A DNA stretch of 64,000 nt from Alphaproteobacteria bacterium (GTDB lineage Bacteria; Pseudomonadota; Alphaproteobacteria; UBA6615), in NCBI GenBank assembly GCA_009691025.1, contig SHWB01000006.1, forward strand, positions 1 through 64,000, read 5' to 3'. Every line of letters starts with the position of its first letter. Position 1 is the stretch's first letter. A program made the translations under genes and the position numbers. This document shows, in pieces, positions 36,311 through 43,823 of this stretch. The notes under the pieces are model-generated. The model was not told where the DNA came from, ran no database searches, and saw nothing but the letters and a program-made list of their open reading frames with translations.

Positions 36311-37220
36311 CCGACGCCATCGAGGCCCCGCGCGGCGTGTTCGCCGCCAACCTGACGCCGCTCGGCGCCGACGGAGCGCCCGACCGCGTCCGCTTCGTCG
36401 CCCATGCGCGCTGGCTGCTGGCCAATGGCTGCGACGGCGTGGCGCCTCTCGGCACCACCGGCGAGGCCAATTCTCTGTCGGTCGATGAACGGCTGGATCT
36501 CATAGAGGCGCTGGGCGAGGCAGGAATTACGGGTTCGCAGCTTATCGTCGGCATCGGCTGCACCGCGATACCCGACACGGGCGGCTGGCCAGGGCGGCAC
36601 TCGCCATCGGCGCCGGCGGCTGCCTGATGCTGCCGCCCTTCTATTACAAGGGCGCGAGCGAGGATGGGCTGTTCGCCGCCTTCGCCGATACGATCGAGCG
36701 CACCGGCGACGACAGGCTGCGCCTCTACCTCTACCACATCCCCCAGATGAGCGGCGTGCCGCTGACGCTGCCGCTGATCGAGCGGCTGGTGAAGGACTGG
36801 CCGAGCATCGTTGTCGGCATGAAGGACAGCTCCGGCGACTGGCATAACATGAACGCGACGCTGTCCGCCCTTCCCGGTTTCCGGCTTTTTCCCGGCACCG
36901 AGGAGTTCCTGCTCGCCGGGCTTCGCCGCGGTGCGGTCGGCTGCATTTCGGCGACCACCAACGTCACCTGCACACAGGCCCAGCGCGTCTTCACCAACTG
37001 GCGTGGCGCGGACGCCGACGCCCTGCAGGAGCATCTCACGGCGCAGCGCAAATCCTTCGACGGTCTGCCGGAGATCCCGGTGCTGAAGGCGTATCTCGCC
37101 CGCGCCCGCGGCGATGCCGTCTGGTGTGCCGTGCGGCCGCCCTTCCTGCCGGCGAGCGAGGCGGCAATGGCGACTCTCGATGGCCGCTTTGCCGCCGCCT
37201 CGTTCAGCCTCGCCTCCTAA
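36307..37220 (+). pseudogene. dihydrodipicolinate synthase (DapA) family lyase/aldolase, single frameshift
   Basis: DapA-family TIM barrel of the N-acetylneuraminate lyase/DHDPS group. The first part (GVFAANLTPLGADGAPD, GVAPLGTTGEANSLSVDERLDL, IVGIGCTAIPDT) is in one frame from GTG 36307, which overlaps the previous stop as GTGA. Near 36576-36582 the frame changes and continues with RLARAALAIGAGGCLMLPPFYYKG, LYLYHIPQMSGVPL and the Schiff-base Lys in IVVGMKDSSGDW, through to 37220. One lost base (original reading about DTARLARAALA) explains the break. Because the rest is perfect, recent inactivation or a base-calling error are both possible. The substrate is unknown; it is probably not the housekeeping DapA. 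Confidence 0.8.
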
Positions 37221-37226
37221 TAGGAT

Positions 37227-38162
37227 TCACGCTGCCGCGACGGCGCGCGCCCGCGCGCGCCGGGCGCCGAGATTGACCAGCGTGACGCCGCCGAACACCA
37301 GCGCCGTCGCCACGGCGATCCACCAGCCGGGGCGCTCGCCGAACACGATGGCGGCGAAGGCGACGCCGAAGATCGTCACCAGATAGGCGCACTGGCTGAA
37401 CACCACCGCGCCGGCGAGCTTCACGATCACGAAGAAGCAGACAAACGCGAAGGCCGAGGCGAGGCCGAAGCCTGCCAGCACCGCGTTGTGCATCGAGGAC
37501 TCCTGCCAGATAGGGTGGAAGGTGCCGGTGGCGAGCGCGCCGATGAAGGTACCGATGGCGCCCGCATAGAGCATGCCGCAGGCGAGCGACAGCGGGTCGG
37601 CGCCGGCGGGCCATAGCCGCTCGGCCCATACATTACCGATGGCGTAGAGTACCGGGGTGAGGAAGGCCAGCGTCGCGAAGGGCACCATCGCCGGGCCCGG
37701 CAGGTTGCCCTTCGGCAGCACCAGCGCCGCGGCTCCGGCGAGGCCCAGCGCGATGCCGGCGGCGCGCAGCCGGTCGAAGCTCTCGCCGCCCGTCGCCAGC
37801 GACAGCAGGTAGGTCAGCACCGGCACGGTGGTCAGCACCACCGCCATGTTGGCGGCCGGGATGAATCCGGTGACGTACACCATGTTCACATTGGGGATGG
37901 CGATGCCGATCAGCCCGACCACGATGTAATACAGTAGCGCCGGTCTGGTCAGTGGTGGCAGCCGGCCGCGCGCGAGGCCGACCGCGAGCAGCACGGTCGC
38001 GGCGATGAAGGTCTGCCAGAAGGTGACGCCTGAACCGGACAGGCCGGCCGTGGCGAGATATTTGGAAATCGTCGTTCCGCCGCCCCAGATGGCGCCGGAG
38101 ACGACGAGAAGGAACAGTGCCGAGGGCGGTACGGCGGCCCGTCCGGCCGCGGCGACGGTCAT
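37227..38162 (-). CDS. EamA/DMT-family permease (copy 1)
   Basis: The 311-residue protein has ten predicted membrane segments in two EamA repeats: AIWGGGTTISKYLA, VNMVYVTGFIPAANMAVVLT, ALGLAGAAALVLPKG; then LACGMLYAGAIGTFI, AYLVTIFGVAFAAIVFGERPGWW. EamA proteins are exporters or exchangers of small metabolites. It shares many of these motifs with the second copy at 38530-39459, so the two arose by duplication. A 42-residue peptide gene and a strong hairpin lie between them on the same strand. It converges on the DapA-like remnant with a 6-bp gap. Confidence 0.92.
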   Translation of the reverse strand: MTVAAAGRAAVPPSALFLLVVSGAIWGGGTTISKYLATAGLSGSGVTFWQTFIAATVLLAVGLARGRLPPLTRPALLYYIVVGLIGIAIPNVNMVYVTGFIPAANMAVVLTTVPVLTYLLSLATGGESFDRLRAAGIALGLAGAAALVLPKGNLPGPAMVPFATLAFLTPVLYAIGNVWAERLWPAGADPLSLACGMLYAGAIGTFIGALATGTFHPIWQESSMHNAVLAGFGLASAFAFVCFFVIVKLAGAVVFSQCAYLVTIFGVAFAAIVFGERPGWWIAVATALVFGGVTLVNLGARRARARAVAAA

Positions 38163-38208
38163 GGCGAACCCCCATCAGGCCCGGCGGTATTGCCTTCCGT
38201 CGGGAGAC

Positions 38209-38253
38209 GGGGATGCAGCGGGCGGCGGAGTATCCGCCGCCCGCTGCATCCCC
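38209..38253. repeat. 21-bp perfect hairpin with 3-nt loop
   Basis: Arm GGGGATGCAGCGGGCGGCGG plus A (38209-38229), loop GTA, then the exact reverse complement (38233-38253). A second short hairpin (CCGTC/GACGG) abuts it. It lies between the peptide gene and EamA copy 1 on the minus strand, where a terminator or processing signal would be expected. Neither side has a T-run, so it is not a classic intrinsic terminator. Confidence 0.9.
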
Positions 38254-38310
38254 GGCAAGAGTCGGGTAGTGCGCGCGCCGCCGCCGGGCGCAGCGGGCCG
38301 AAAAGCTCGA

Positions 38311-38439
38311 CTACTTGCAGAACTGAACGCTGCAACCGACGCAGAGCGCCTTGTTTTCCATACTGTCTAGGGCCTCGTCTGTCAGCGCGTCGGCCGGGTG
38401 CTCGGCTTTGGCCACGGTGGCCGTCTCCTCGGTGTGCAT
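38311..38439 (-). CDS. 42-residue peptide with Cys-rich C-terminus (possible RiPP-type precursor)
   Basis: Small gene on the minus strand with GGGAG about 10 bases before ATG 38439. The peptide has a polar acidic N-terminal region (MHTEETATVAKAEH), a segment ADALTDEALDSMENKA that resembles the LTDEEL-type end of some RiPP leader peptides, and a short C-terminus ALCVGCSVQFCK with three Cys (C-x2-C-x4-C). It lies between two same-strand EamA permease genes. No maturation enzyme is visible nearby. A metal-binding microprotein is an equally good reading. Codon use and the ribosome site support translation; function is unknown. Confidence 0.6.
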   Translation of the reverse strand: MHTEETATVAKAEHPADALTDEALDSMENKALCVGCSVQFCK

Positions 38440-38529
38440 TGTCGTTCTCCCACTCCGGACGGCCCAGACTGGCTGCGGACAGGCGATGCTATTACATCCG
38501 CCGATGCAGGAAAATCACTTGCGGGAACG

Positions 38530-39459
38530 TCACGCAGCCGTCGGCGCGGCCCTCACCAGCGCGCGACGACGGCCGATGTTGACGAGCGCGACGCCCGCGA
38601 AGACCGGCACGACGGGGGCGGCGAACCACGGCCCCGGCCGCTCGCCGAAGACGATGGCGGCGAAGACGACACCGAAAATGGTGATCAGGTAGGCGACCTG
38701 GTTGAAATAGACCGCGCCGGCCAGCCGCAGCAGACCGAAAAATCCGATGAAGGCCAGCGCCGAGATCGCGCCGTATATGGCGAGCACCATGTTTGGCAGG
38801 CTCGCCGCCTGCCAGATCGGGTGTAAACCACCGGTAACGATGGCGACCGTGCCGGCGCCGAGGGCGGCGACGTACAGCATGCCGCAGGCCAGCGCGAGCG
38901 AATCGGTGCCGGGCGGCCGGCGCCGGTCGGCGAAAACATTGCCGGTGGCGTAGAGCAGCGGCGTGGCGAAGGCGGCGATCGCGTAGGGCAGTATGGCGGG
39001 ATCGGTCAGGCCGCCGCGCGGCAGCACCAGCAGCGCCGCGCCGCCGAGCCCCAGCGCGAGGCTGGCGATGCGCAGTCGGTCGGCGCGCTCGTGCCCGATG
39101 GCGACCGCGATCAGGTAGGTGAACAGGGGCGACAGCGTGAGCGCAACCGCCATGGTGCCGCCGGGAATATGACGGGTGACGAACACCATGTTCATGTTCG
39201 GCACGGCGAGTCCTGCGATGCCGGCGATAGCGTAGTAACCTAGCGCGAGGCGGTCGACCGGCGGCAGGCGCCGCCGCAGCACAGTCACGACCAGCAGGAC
39301 CGTCGCGGCGCTCGACATCTGCCAGCAGGTCACGCCCGGGGCGGGCGGGCCGGCGACCGAAACGTACTTGGCGACCGTGGCGCCGCCGCCCCAGATGGCG
39401 CCGAGGCCGGCCAGCAGGGCCGGAGCATACCAGATCGGTACTGGGCGGGCAGGGAGCAT
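38530..39459 (-). CDS. EamA/DMT-family permease (copy 2)
   Basis: The 309-residue protein has ten predicted membrane segments and paired EamA domains: AIWGGGATVAKYVSV, PNMNMVFVTRHIPGGTMAVAL, LGLGGAALLVLPRGG; then LACGMLYVAALGAG, VAYLITIFGVVFAAIVFGERPGPW. Clearly paralogous to the copy at 37227-38162 (same positions for WGGG, NMV, LACGMLY, HPIWQ, FGERPG). It probably exports small hydrophobic or amino-acid-like metabolites, but the substrate is not evident. It is first in the minus-strand run with the peptide gene (91 bp downstream). Confidence 0.92.
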   Translation of the reverse strand: MLPARPVPIWYAPALLAGLGAIWGGGATVAKYVSVAGPPAPGVTCWQMSSAATVLLVVTVLRRRLPPVDRLALGYYAIAGIAGLAVPNMNMVFVTRHIPGGTMAVALTLSPLFTYLIAVAIGHERADRLRIASLALGLGGAALLVLPRGGLTDPAILPYAIAAFATPLLYATGNVFADRRRPPGTDSLALACGMLYVAALGAGTVAIVTGGLHPIWQAASLPNMVLAIYGAISALAFIGFFGLLRLAGAVYFNQVAYLITIFGVVFAAIVFGERPGPWFAAPVVPVFAGVALVNIGRRRALVRAAPTAA

Positions 39460-39610
39460 GACGGGGGCCGGCGGAAAGGGCGCGGAGTTTCGCCCTGTGA
39501 AGCCTCGCCCGCAAGGCCCCCGCCTTGCGTGGTCGATTCCTCTAGACTTGCGGTACGCGGTGGCACGGCCCCGCTGTCCACAGGTGCAACCAACGACAAG
39601 GACCAGTCAG

Positions 39611-40495
39611 ATGCCCGATAGCTACGGAATTCTCGGTCTCGGCAATCTCGGCGGCGGCGTCGCCAAATGCCTGCTCGGCAAGGGCGCGAGCCTGACCGGC
39701 TGGGATCCTCTGCCGGAGAAGCTTTCCGCCTTCACCGCCGCCGGCGGCAAGCCGGGCAATGGAGCTACGGGCGTCATCCAGGCGGTCGATGTGGTGCTGC
39801 TGTCGTTGCCTTCGGCCGCCGCGCTCGACAGCGTCGTCGCCGACGTGCTGGCCGTCGGCAAGCCCGGCCTGGTCGTTGTCGAGACCTCGACGCTGCCGCT
39901 CGCCATCAAGGAAGCGGCGCGCGACAGGCTCGCCGCGCGTGGCATCCACATGCTCGATTGCACGGTCTCCGGCGCGGCGCGCCAGGCCGAGACCGGTACT
40001 CTGGCCATGCAGATGAGCGGCGATGCGGCGCTATGCGAGCGTATTCGTCAGCTCGTCGCGGGTTTCACCAGCTCGGCCACCTATGTTGGCAAATTCGGCA
40101 TGGCCATCCGGCTGAAGCTGATCATCAACATGATGGGCGCGGTGATGATCGAGCTGACCAGCGAGGCGTTCCTGCTGGCCGAGAAGGCAGGGGTAGACGC
40201 CGGCACCTTCGTCGACGTCATCAACAAGAGCGCGGTGGGCTCGCGCATGTTCGAGATCCGCTCGCATGCCATGAAGGCGCGCGAATACGACGACCCGGGG
40301 GAGATGACCGCCGGCCTCGGCATCGGCGTCAAGGACAACCACGTGATTAGGGACTTCGCCGAAAGCCTCGGCGCGCCGCTGCCCCTCTTCAACACCGCCT
40401 TTACCTATTTCGAGGCGGCCATGGCGCGCGGCTGGGCCGGACGGGACATCAGCTGCATTTCCGAGGTGCTGCGCGGCATGGCCGGGGCGCGCTAG
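39611..40495 (+). CDS. NAD(P)-binding 2-hydroxyacid/3-hydroxyisobutyrate dehydrogenase-like oxidoreductase
   Basis: The 294-residue protein belongs to the beta-hydroxyacid dehydrogenase family. It has N-terminal Rossmann fold GILGLGNLGGGVAKCLLGKG, VVLLSLPSAAALDSVV, substrate loop DCTVSGAARQAETGTL, catalytic Lys in GKFGMAIRLKLIINMMGAV and the C-terminal helical domain (VIRDFAESLGAPLPLFNTA). The glycine loop is GxGxxG. ATG 39611 has AAGGA upstream. The substrate is not predictable; related enzymes act on 3-hydroxyisobutyrate, tartronate semialdehyde or ulosonate precursors. It is divergent from EamA copy 2. Confidence 0.9.
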   Translation: MPDSYGILGLGNLGGGVAKCLLGKGASLTGWDPLPEKLSAFTAAGGKPGNGATGVIQAVDVVLLSLPSAAALDSVVADVLAVGKPGLVVVETSTLPLAIKEAARDRLAARGIHMLDCTVSGAARQAETGTLAMQMSGDAALCERIRQLVAGFTSSATYVGKFGMAIRLKLIINMMGAVMIELTSEAFLLAEKAGVDAGTFVDVINKSAVGSRMFEIRSHAMKAREYDDPGEMTAGLGIGVKDNHVIRDFAESLGAPLPLFNTAFTYFEAAMARGWAGRDISCISEVLRGMAGAR

Positions 40496-40625
40496 GCGGG
40501 GGGCTGACAGGCGGGCGGCGCATGGCGTCGGCGTTCAGGAAACGCTTGCCGCTGCCGTCCGCCGGGGCCTATCAGGCGGGGCACGGCGGCACCGCCATAC
40601 CGTGCGTCTTCCGGCGAGCCTCCAG

Positions 40626-41861
40626 ATGCCCCCTCCCGACGCGCCCGTGGTCGATGCCAGCCGTCTCGCGATGCTGCTGGCGCTGCTGGTCGGCACCTCG
40701 CAGATGTCGACCTCGACCTATGTGTCATCGATGCCGGCGCTGCCGGCGGCACTCGACACCGACGCCGCGACGGTGCAGCTCACCCTGACGCTGTTTCTCG
40801 CCGGCTCGGCCCTCGGCAGCCTGATCTGGGGCTCGCTCGCCGACCGCTTCGGCCGCCGGCCCGTGCTCTTTGCCTGGTTCGGCCTGTTCATTCTCGCCAC
40901 GCTCGCCTGCGCGCTGTTGCCGGCGATCTCATGGCTGATCGCCGGGCGCTTCCTGCAGGCGGTCGGCTCGTCGGTGTCATGGGTGCTGTCGCGTGCCGTG
41001 GTGCGCGACCTCTACCGCCGCGACGAGGCGGCGCGCGTGCTGGCGCTGATTGCGACGGCCTTCGCCATAGCGCCGGTCATCGGCCCGGTGATCGGCGGCC
41101 ACATCGCAACCTGGTTCGGCTGGCGCTGGACCTTCGCCTTCATCGGCATCGTGGCGGGCGCCATCGCCCGCGTGGTGCCGCGCCTGCTGCCGGAGACGTT
41201 GAATCAGCCGGCCCCGACGGCCACCGACCCGCGCCGCATCGCCACGAATTTCGCCACGCTGCTGCGTCATCGCGCCGTCATAGGCTATTGCGGCGCGATG
41301 GGAAGTTCCATGGCGGAGATGTTCGCCTTCGTCACCGCCGGCCCGTTTGTTCTGATGGGCATCGTCGGCGTCAGTGCCGAGGGCTATGGCTGGCTGAGCG
41401 CCATCGTCGCGTTGGCCTTCATGCTCGGCAGCCGGCTCTCGGCCCTGTCCGTGCGCCGGCTCGGCCATGCCCGCGAGATCGTCTTCGGAATCGCCATCCA
41501 GGTGCTCGCCGGCACCAGCCTTGCGCTGGCTCTCGCGGCGGTGGTGCCGCTCGCCGGCGTGACGGGCATCGTGGCGACGATCGGTCCCGCCGCCCTGTGG
41601 CTGATCGGTGTCGCCTTCTTGCGGACGGCCGCGGCGGCCGGCGCGGTCGAGCCCTTCGGGCACATGGCCGGCGCCGCCTCCTCGGCGAGCAATTTCCTGC
41701 AGATGGCGGTCGACACGCTGGGCAGCCTCACCGTTTCGCTGCTCGAGGACGGCACCGCAGTGCCGCTGGCCGCCGCCATGCTCGGCGCCGCGACGCTGAC
41801 GGCGGTGTCGTTCTACGTCGTGGTACGGCCGCGCCGTGAGCGCGCGCGCGCGGGGGCCTGA
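40626..41861 (+). CDS. MFS drug-resistance-type transporter, Bcr/CflA subfamily
   Basis: The 411-residue protein has twelve predicted membrane segments. The 2-3 loop motif GSLADRFGRRPVLF, QLTLTLFLAGSALGSLIWG, GRFLQAVGSSVSWVLSRAVVRDLY and IGPVIGGHIATWFGWRW are typical of Bcr/CflA efflux proteins. ATG 40626 is taken as start; GTG 40602 is possible. Its stop is directly followed by the next ATG (TGAATG), so it is coupled to the TSUP gene, followed in turn by a second, broken Bcr/CflA gene. The substrate is unknown. Confidence 0.9.
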   Translation: MPPPDAPVVDASRLAMLLALLVGTSQMSTSTYVSSMPALPAALDTDAATVQLTLTLFLAGSALGSLIWGSLADRFGRRPVLFAWFGLFILATLACALLPAISWLIAGRFLQAVGSSVSWVLSRAVVRDLYRRDEAARVLALIATAFAIAPVIGPVIGGHIATWFGWRWTFAFIGIVAGAIARVVPRLLPETLNQPAPTATDPRRIATNFATLLRHRAVIGYCGAMGSSMAEMFAFVTAGPFVLMGIVGVSAEGYGWLSAIVALAFMLGSRLSALSVRRLGHAREIVFGIAIQVLAGTSLALALAAVVPLAGVTGIVATIGPAALWLIGVAFLRTAAAAGAVEPFGHMAGAASSASNFLQMAVDTLGSLTVSLLEDGTAVPLAAAMLGAATLTAVSFYVVVRPRRERARAGA

Positions 41862-42608
41862 ATGCTCGATCTGATGCCCCCCGGCCTGTTCGACGTGGCT
41901 TTCGCCATCGCCTTCGGCGCTACGTTCCTGACCGGCGTGATGCGTGGTTTCGCGGGCTTCGGCGCCGGCATGGCGCTTATACCGGTCTATGGCCTCTTCT
42001 GGGGGCCGATCATCGCCGCGCCGATCCTGATCCTGATCGAGATACCGGCGACCCTGCAGATGCTGCCCCGCGTATGGAAGGCGATCGACTGGCGTGCCGC
42101 AATGTTGCTCGGCATTCCGGCCGTGATAGGAGCCCGCTTAGGCGCCGAAATGCTGGTTGAACTGCCGGCCGACCTGATGCGCCAGGCGACCTCGGTGCTG
42201 GTGCTGATCGCCGTCGTCGCGCTGTGGTTCGGTTGGCGCTATCGCGGCCGCCGGCCGGCGACGCTGACGGCCGGCGTCGGCGCCACGACCGGGCTGCTGG
42301 CGGGCGCGACGGGCATCGGCGGGCCGCCGGTCATCCTCTATCAGCTCTCCGCCGACGGACCGGTCGAGCGCCACCGCGCTACGCTCATTGGGTTTTATGT
42401 GCCTCTCGAAGCCGCGCTGGTGACGTTCTATCTGATGTTCGGCCTGTTCACGGCCGACGTGCTGTGGCGATCGGTGCTGTTGGCGTTACCGTTCATGGGC
42501 GGCATCGTGGTCGGCCAGCACCTGTTCGGCGTAGCCGACGAGACCGCCTTCCGCCGCGTAACCCTGCTGTTCCTCGGCACGGTCGCGCTATACGCGTTGT
42601 TTGCCTGA
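41862..42608 (+). CDS. TSUP (TauE/SafE) family anion permease
   Basis: The 248-residue membrane protein has two halves of four segments. Motifs are GVMRGFAGFGAGMALIPVYG in the first half and GLLAGATGIGGPPVILYQLS in the second. TSUP proteins move sulfite, sulfoacetate or similar organosulfur anions across the inner membrane. It starts immediately after the MFS stop and ends 8 bp before the broken MFS gene, suggesting one operon of three transporters. Sulfur specificity is not shown by the sequence. Confidence 0.9.
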   Translation: MLDLMPPGLFDVAFAIAFGATFLTGVMRGFAGFGAGMALIPVYGLFWGPIIAAPILILIEIPATLQMLPRVWKAIDWRAAMLLGIPAVIGARLGAEMLVELPADLMRQATSVLVLIAVVALWFGWRYRGRRPATLTAGVGATTGLLAGATGIGGPPVILYQLSADGPVERHRATLIGFYVPLEAALVTFYLMFGLFTADVLWRSVLLALPFMGGIVVGQHLFGVADETAFRRVTLLFLGTVALYALFA

Positions 42609-42616
42609 CCCATGGC

Positions 42617-43823
42617 ATGCGCACGCCCGGCCCGGCACTCCTCGTCTGCGGCGTCACACTGCTGGTGATGTTCGAGCCGATGACGATCGACATGTACCTG
42701 CCGGCGCTGCCGACGATGGCGGTCGACCTCGGCGGCGATGCGGAGACGCTGCGGCAGACGCTGTCGGTCTACATCCTCGGATTCGGCGCGGCGCAGATTT
42801 TCTACGGACCTCTGTCCGATGCCGTCGGCCGCCGCCCGGCGCTGTTCGACGCCGGCGCGCTCTACGCCGTTGCGTCGGTCGCCTGCGCGGTGGCGTAGAG
42901 CGCCTCGATGCTGATCTTCTGGCGCTTCGTACAGGCACTCGGGGCGGCCGGCGGGCCGGTCGTCGGCCGCGCCGTGATCCGCGACTTCTACGCGCGCGAG
43001 CGCGCCGCCTCGATGCTGGCCTGGGTGGCGACGGTGATGGCGCTGGCGCCGGTGGCCGCCCCGGCGCTCGGCGGTGCGGTGGTCACGGTGTTCGACTGGC
43101 TGGCGATCTTCTGGATCCTCGCCGGCTTCGGTGTCGCCGCGCTGCTCGCGGTCGCCATGCTGCTGCCTGAGAGCAACGTCCATCGTGATGCGCGCGCGCT
43201 GCGCCCCCACGCCTTCTTCGGCAATTTCCGCACGCTGCTGGCGAGCCGCAGCTTTATGGACTTCGGGCTCGGCGCGGTGTTCCTGTTCAACGGCCTGTTC
43301 GCCTTCTTCACCCAGGGACCGTTCGTGCTGGTCGACCAGATGGGCCTGACGCCGGTCGAATTTGGCCTCGCCTTCGGCGCCGTCTCCCTGCCGATCATCC
43401 TGGGTGCGCAATACGCGGCGCGTCGCGTCGCCCGTGTCGGGCTCTGAACGCATCTGCCGCGCGGGCACGCTGCTCGCCGCCGATGCCGGGCTGTGGTTGC
43501 TGTTCGCCTGGCTCACCGGCTGGTGGACACCGCTGACTCTGCTCGGCGGGGTGATGGTCTATTTCGCCGACATGGGTCTGGCCCAGCCCGTGCTGCAGGC
43601 TGGCGCCATCTCGCCTTTCCCGCGCTTCGCTGGCGCCGCCCCCTCGCTGGTCGGGGTCGGCCAGTATTTCGCCGCCGGCGGCATGGCTCTCGCCGTCGAC
43701 CTGCTGCCGCTGCCGGCCGGCGTCAAGCTCGCCGCGCTGATGGCGAGCGGCGGGATCTGTGCGGCCGCGTCGTTCGGGTGGCTGGTGTGGCGCCCGTACC
43801 GCAAGGTGGGCAGTGCCATCTAG
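42617..43823 (+). pseudogene. second Bcr/CflA-type MFS transporter, stop plus frameshift
   Basis: From ATG 42617 the frame reads MFEPMTIDMYLPALPTMAVDL and GPLSDAVGRRPALF, then TAG at 42896-42898. It continues in the same frame with MLIFWRFVQALGAAGGPVVGRAVIRDFY and AMLLPESNVHRDA. After VARVG (about 43441) one extra base shifts the frame: dropping C 43442 joins GSERICRAGTLLAADAGLWLL and the remaining membrane segments to the stop at 43823. The product would have been about 400 residues with twelve segments. Two independent lesions argue against a simple sequencing error. Its TAG overlaps the convergent penicillin-binding protein stop. Confidence 0.88.
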
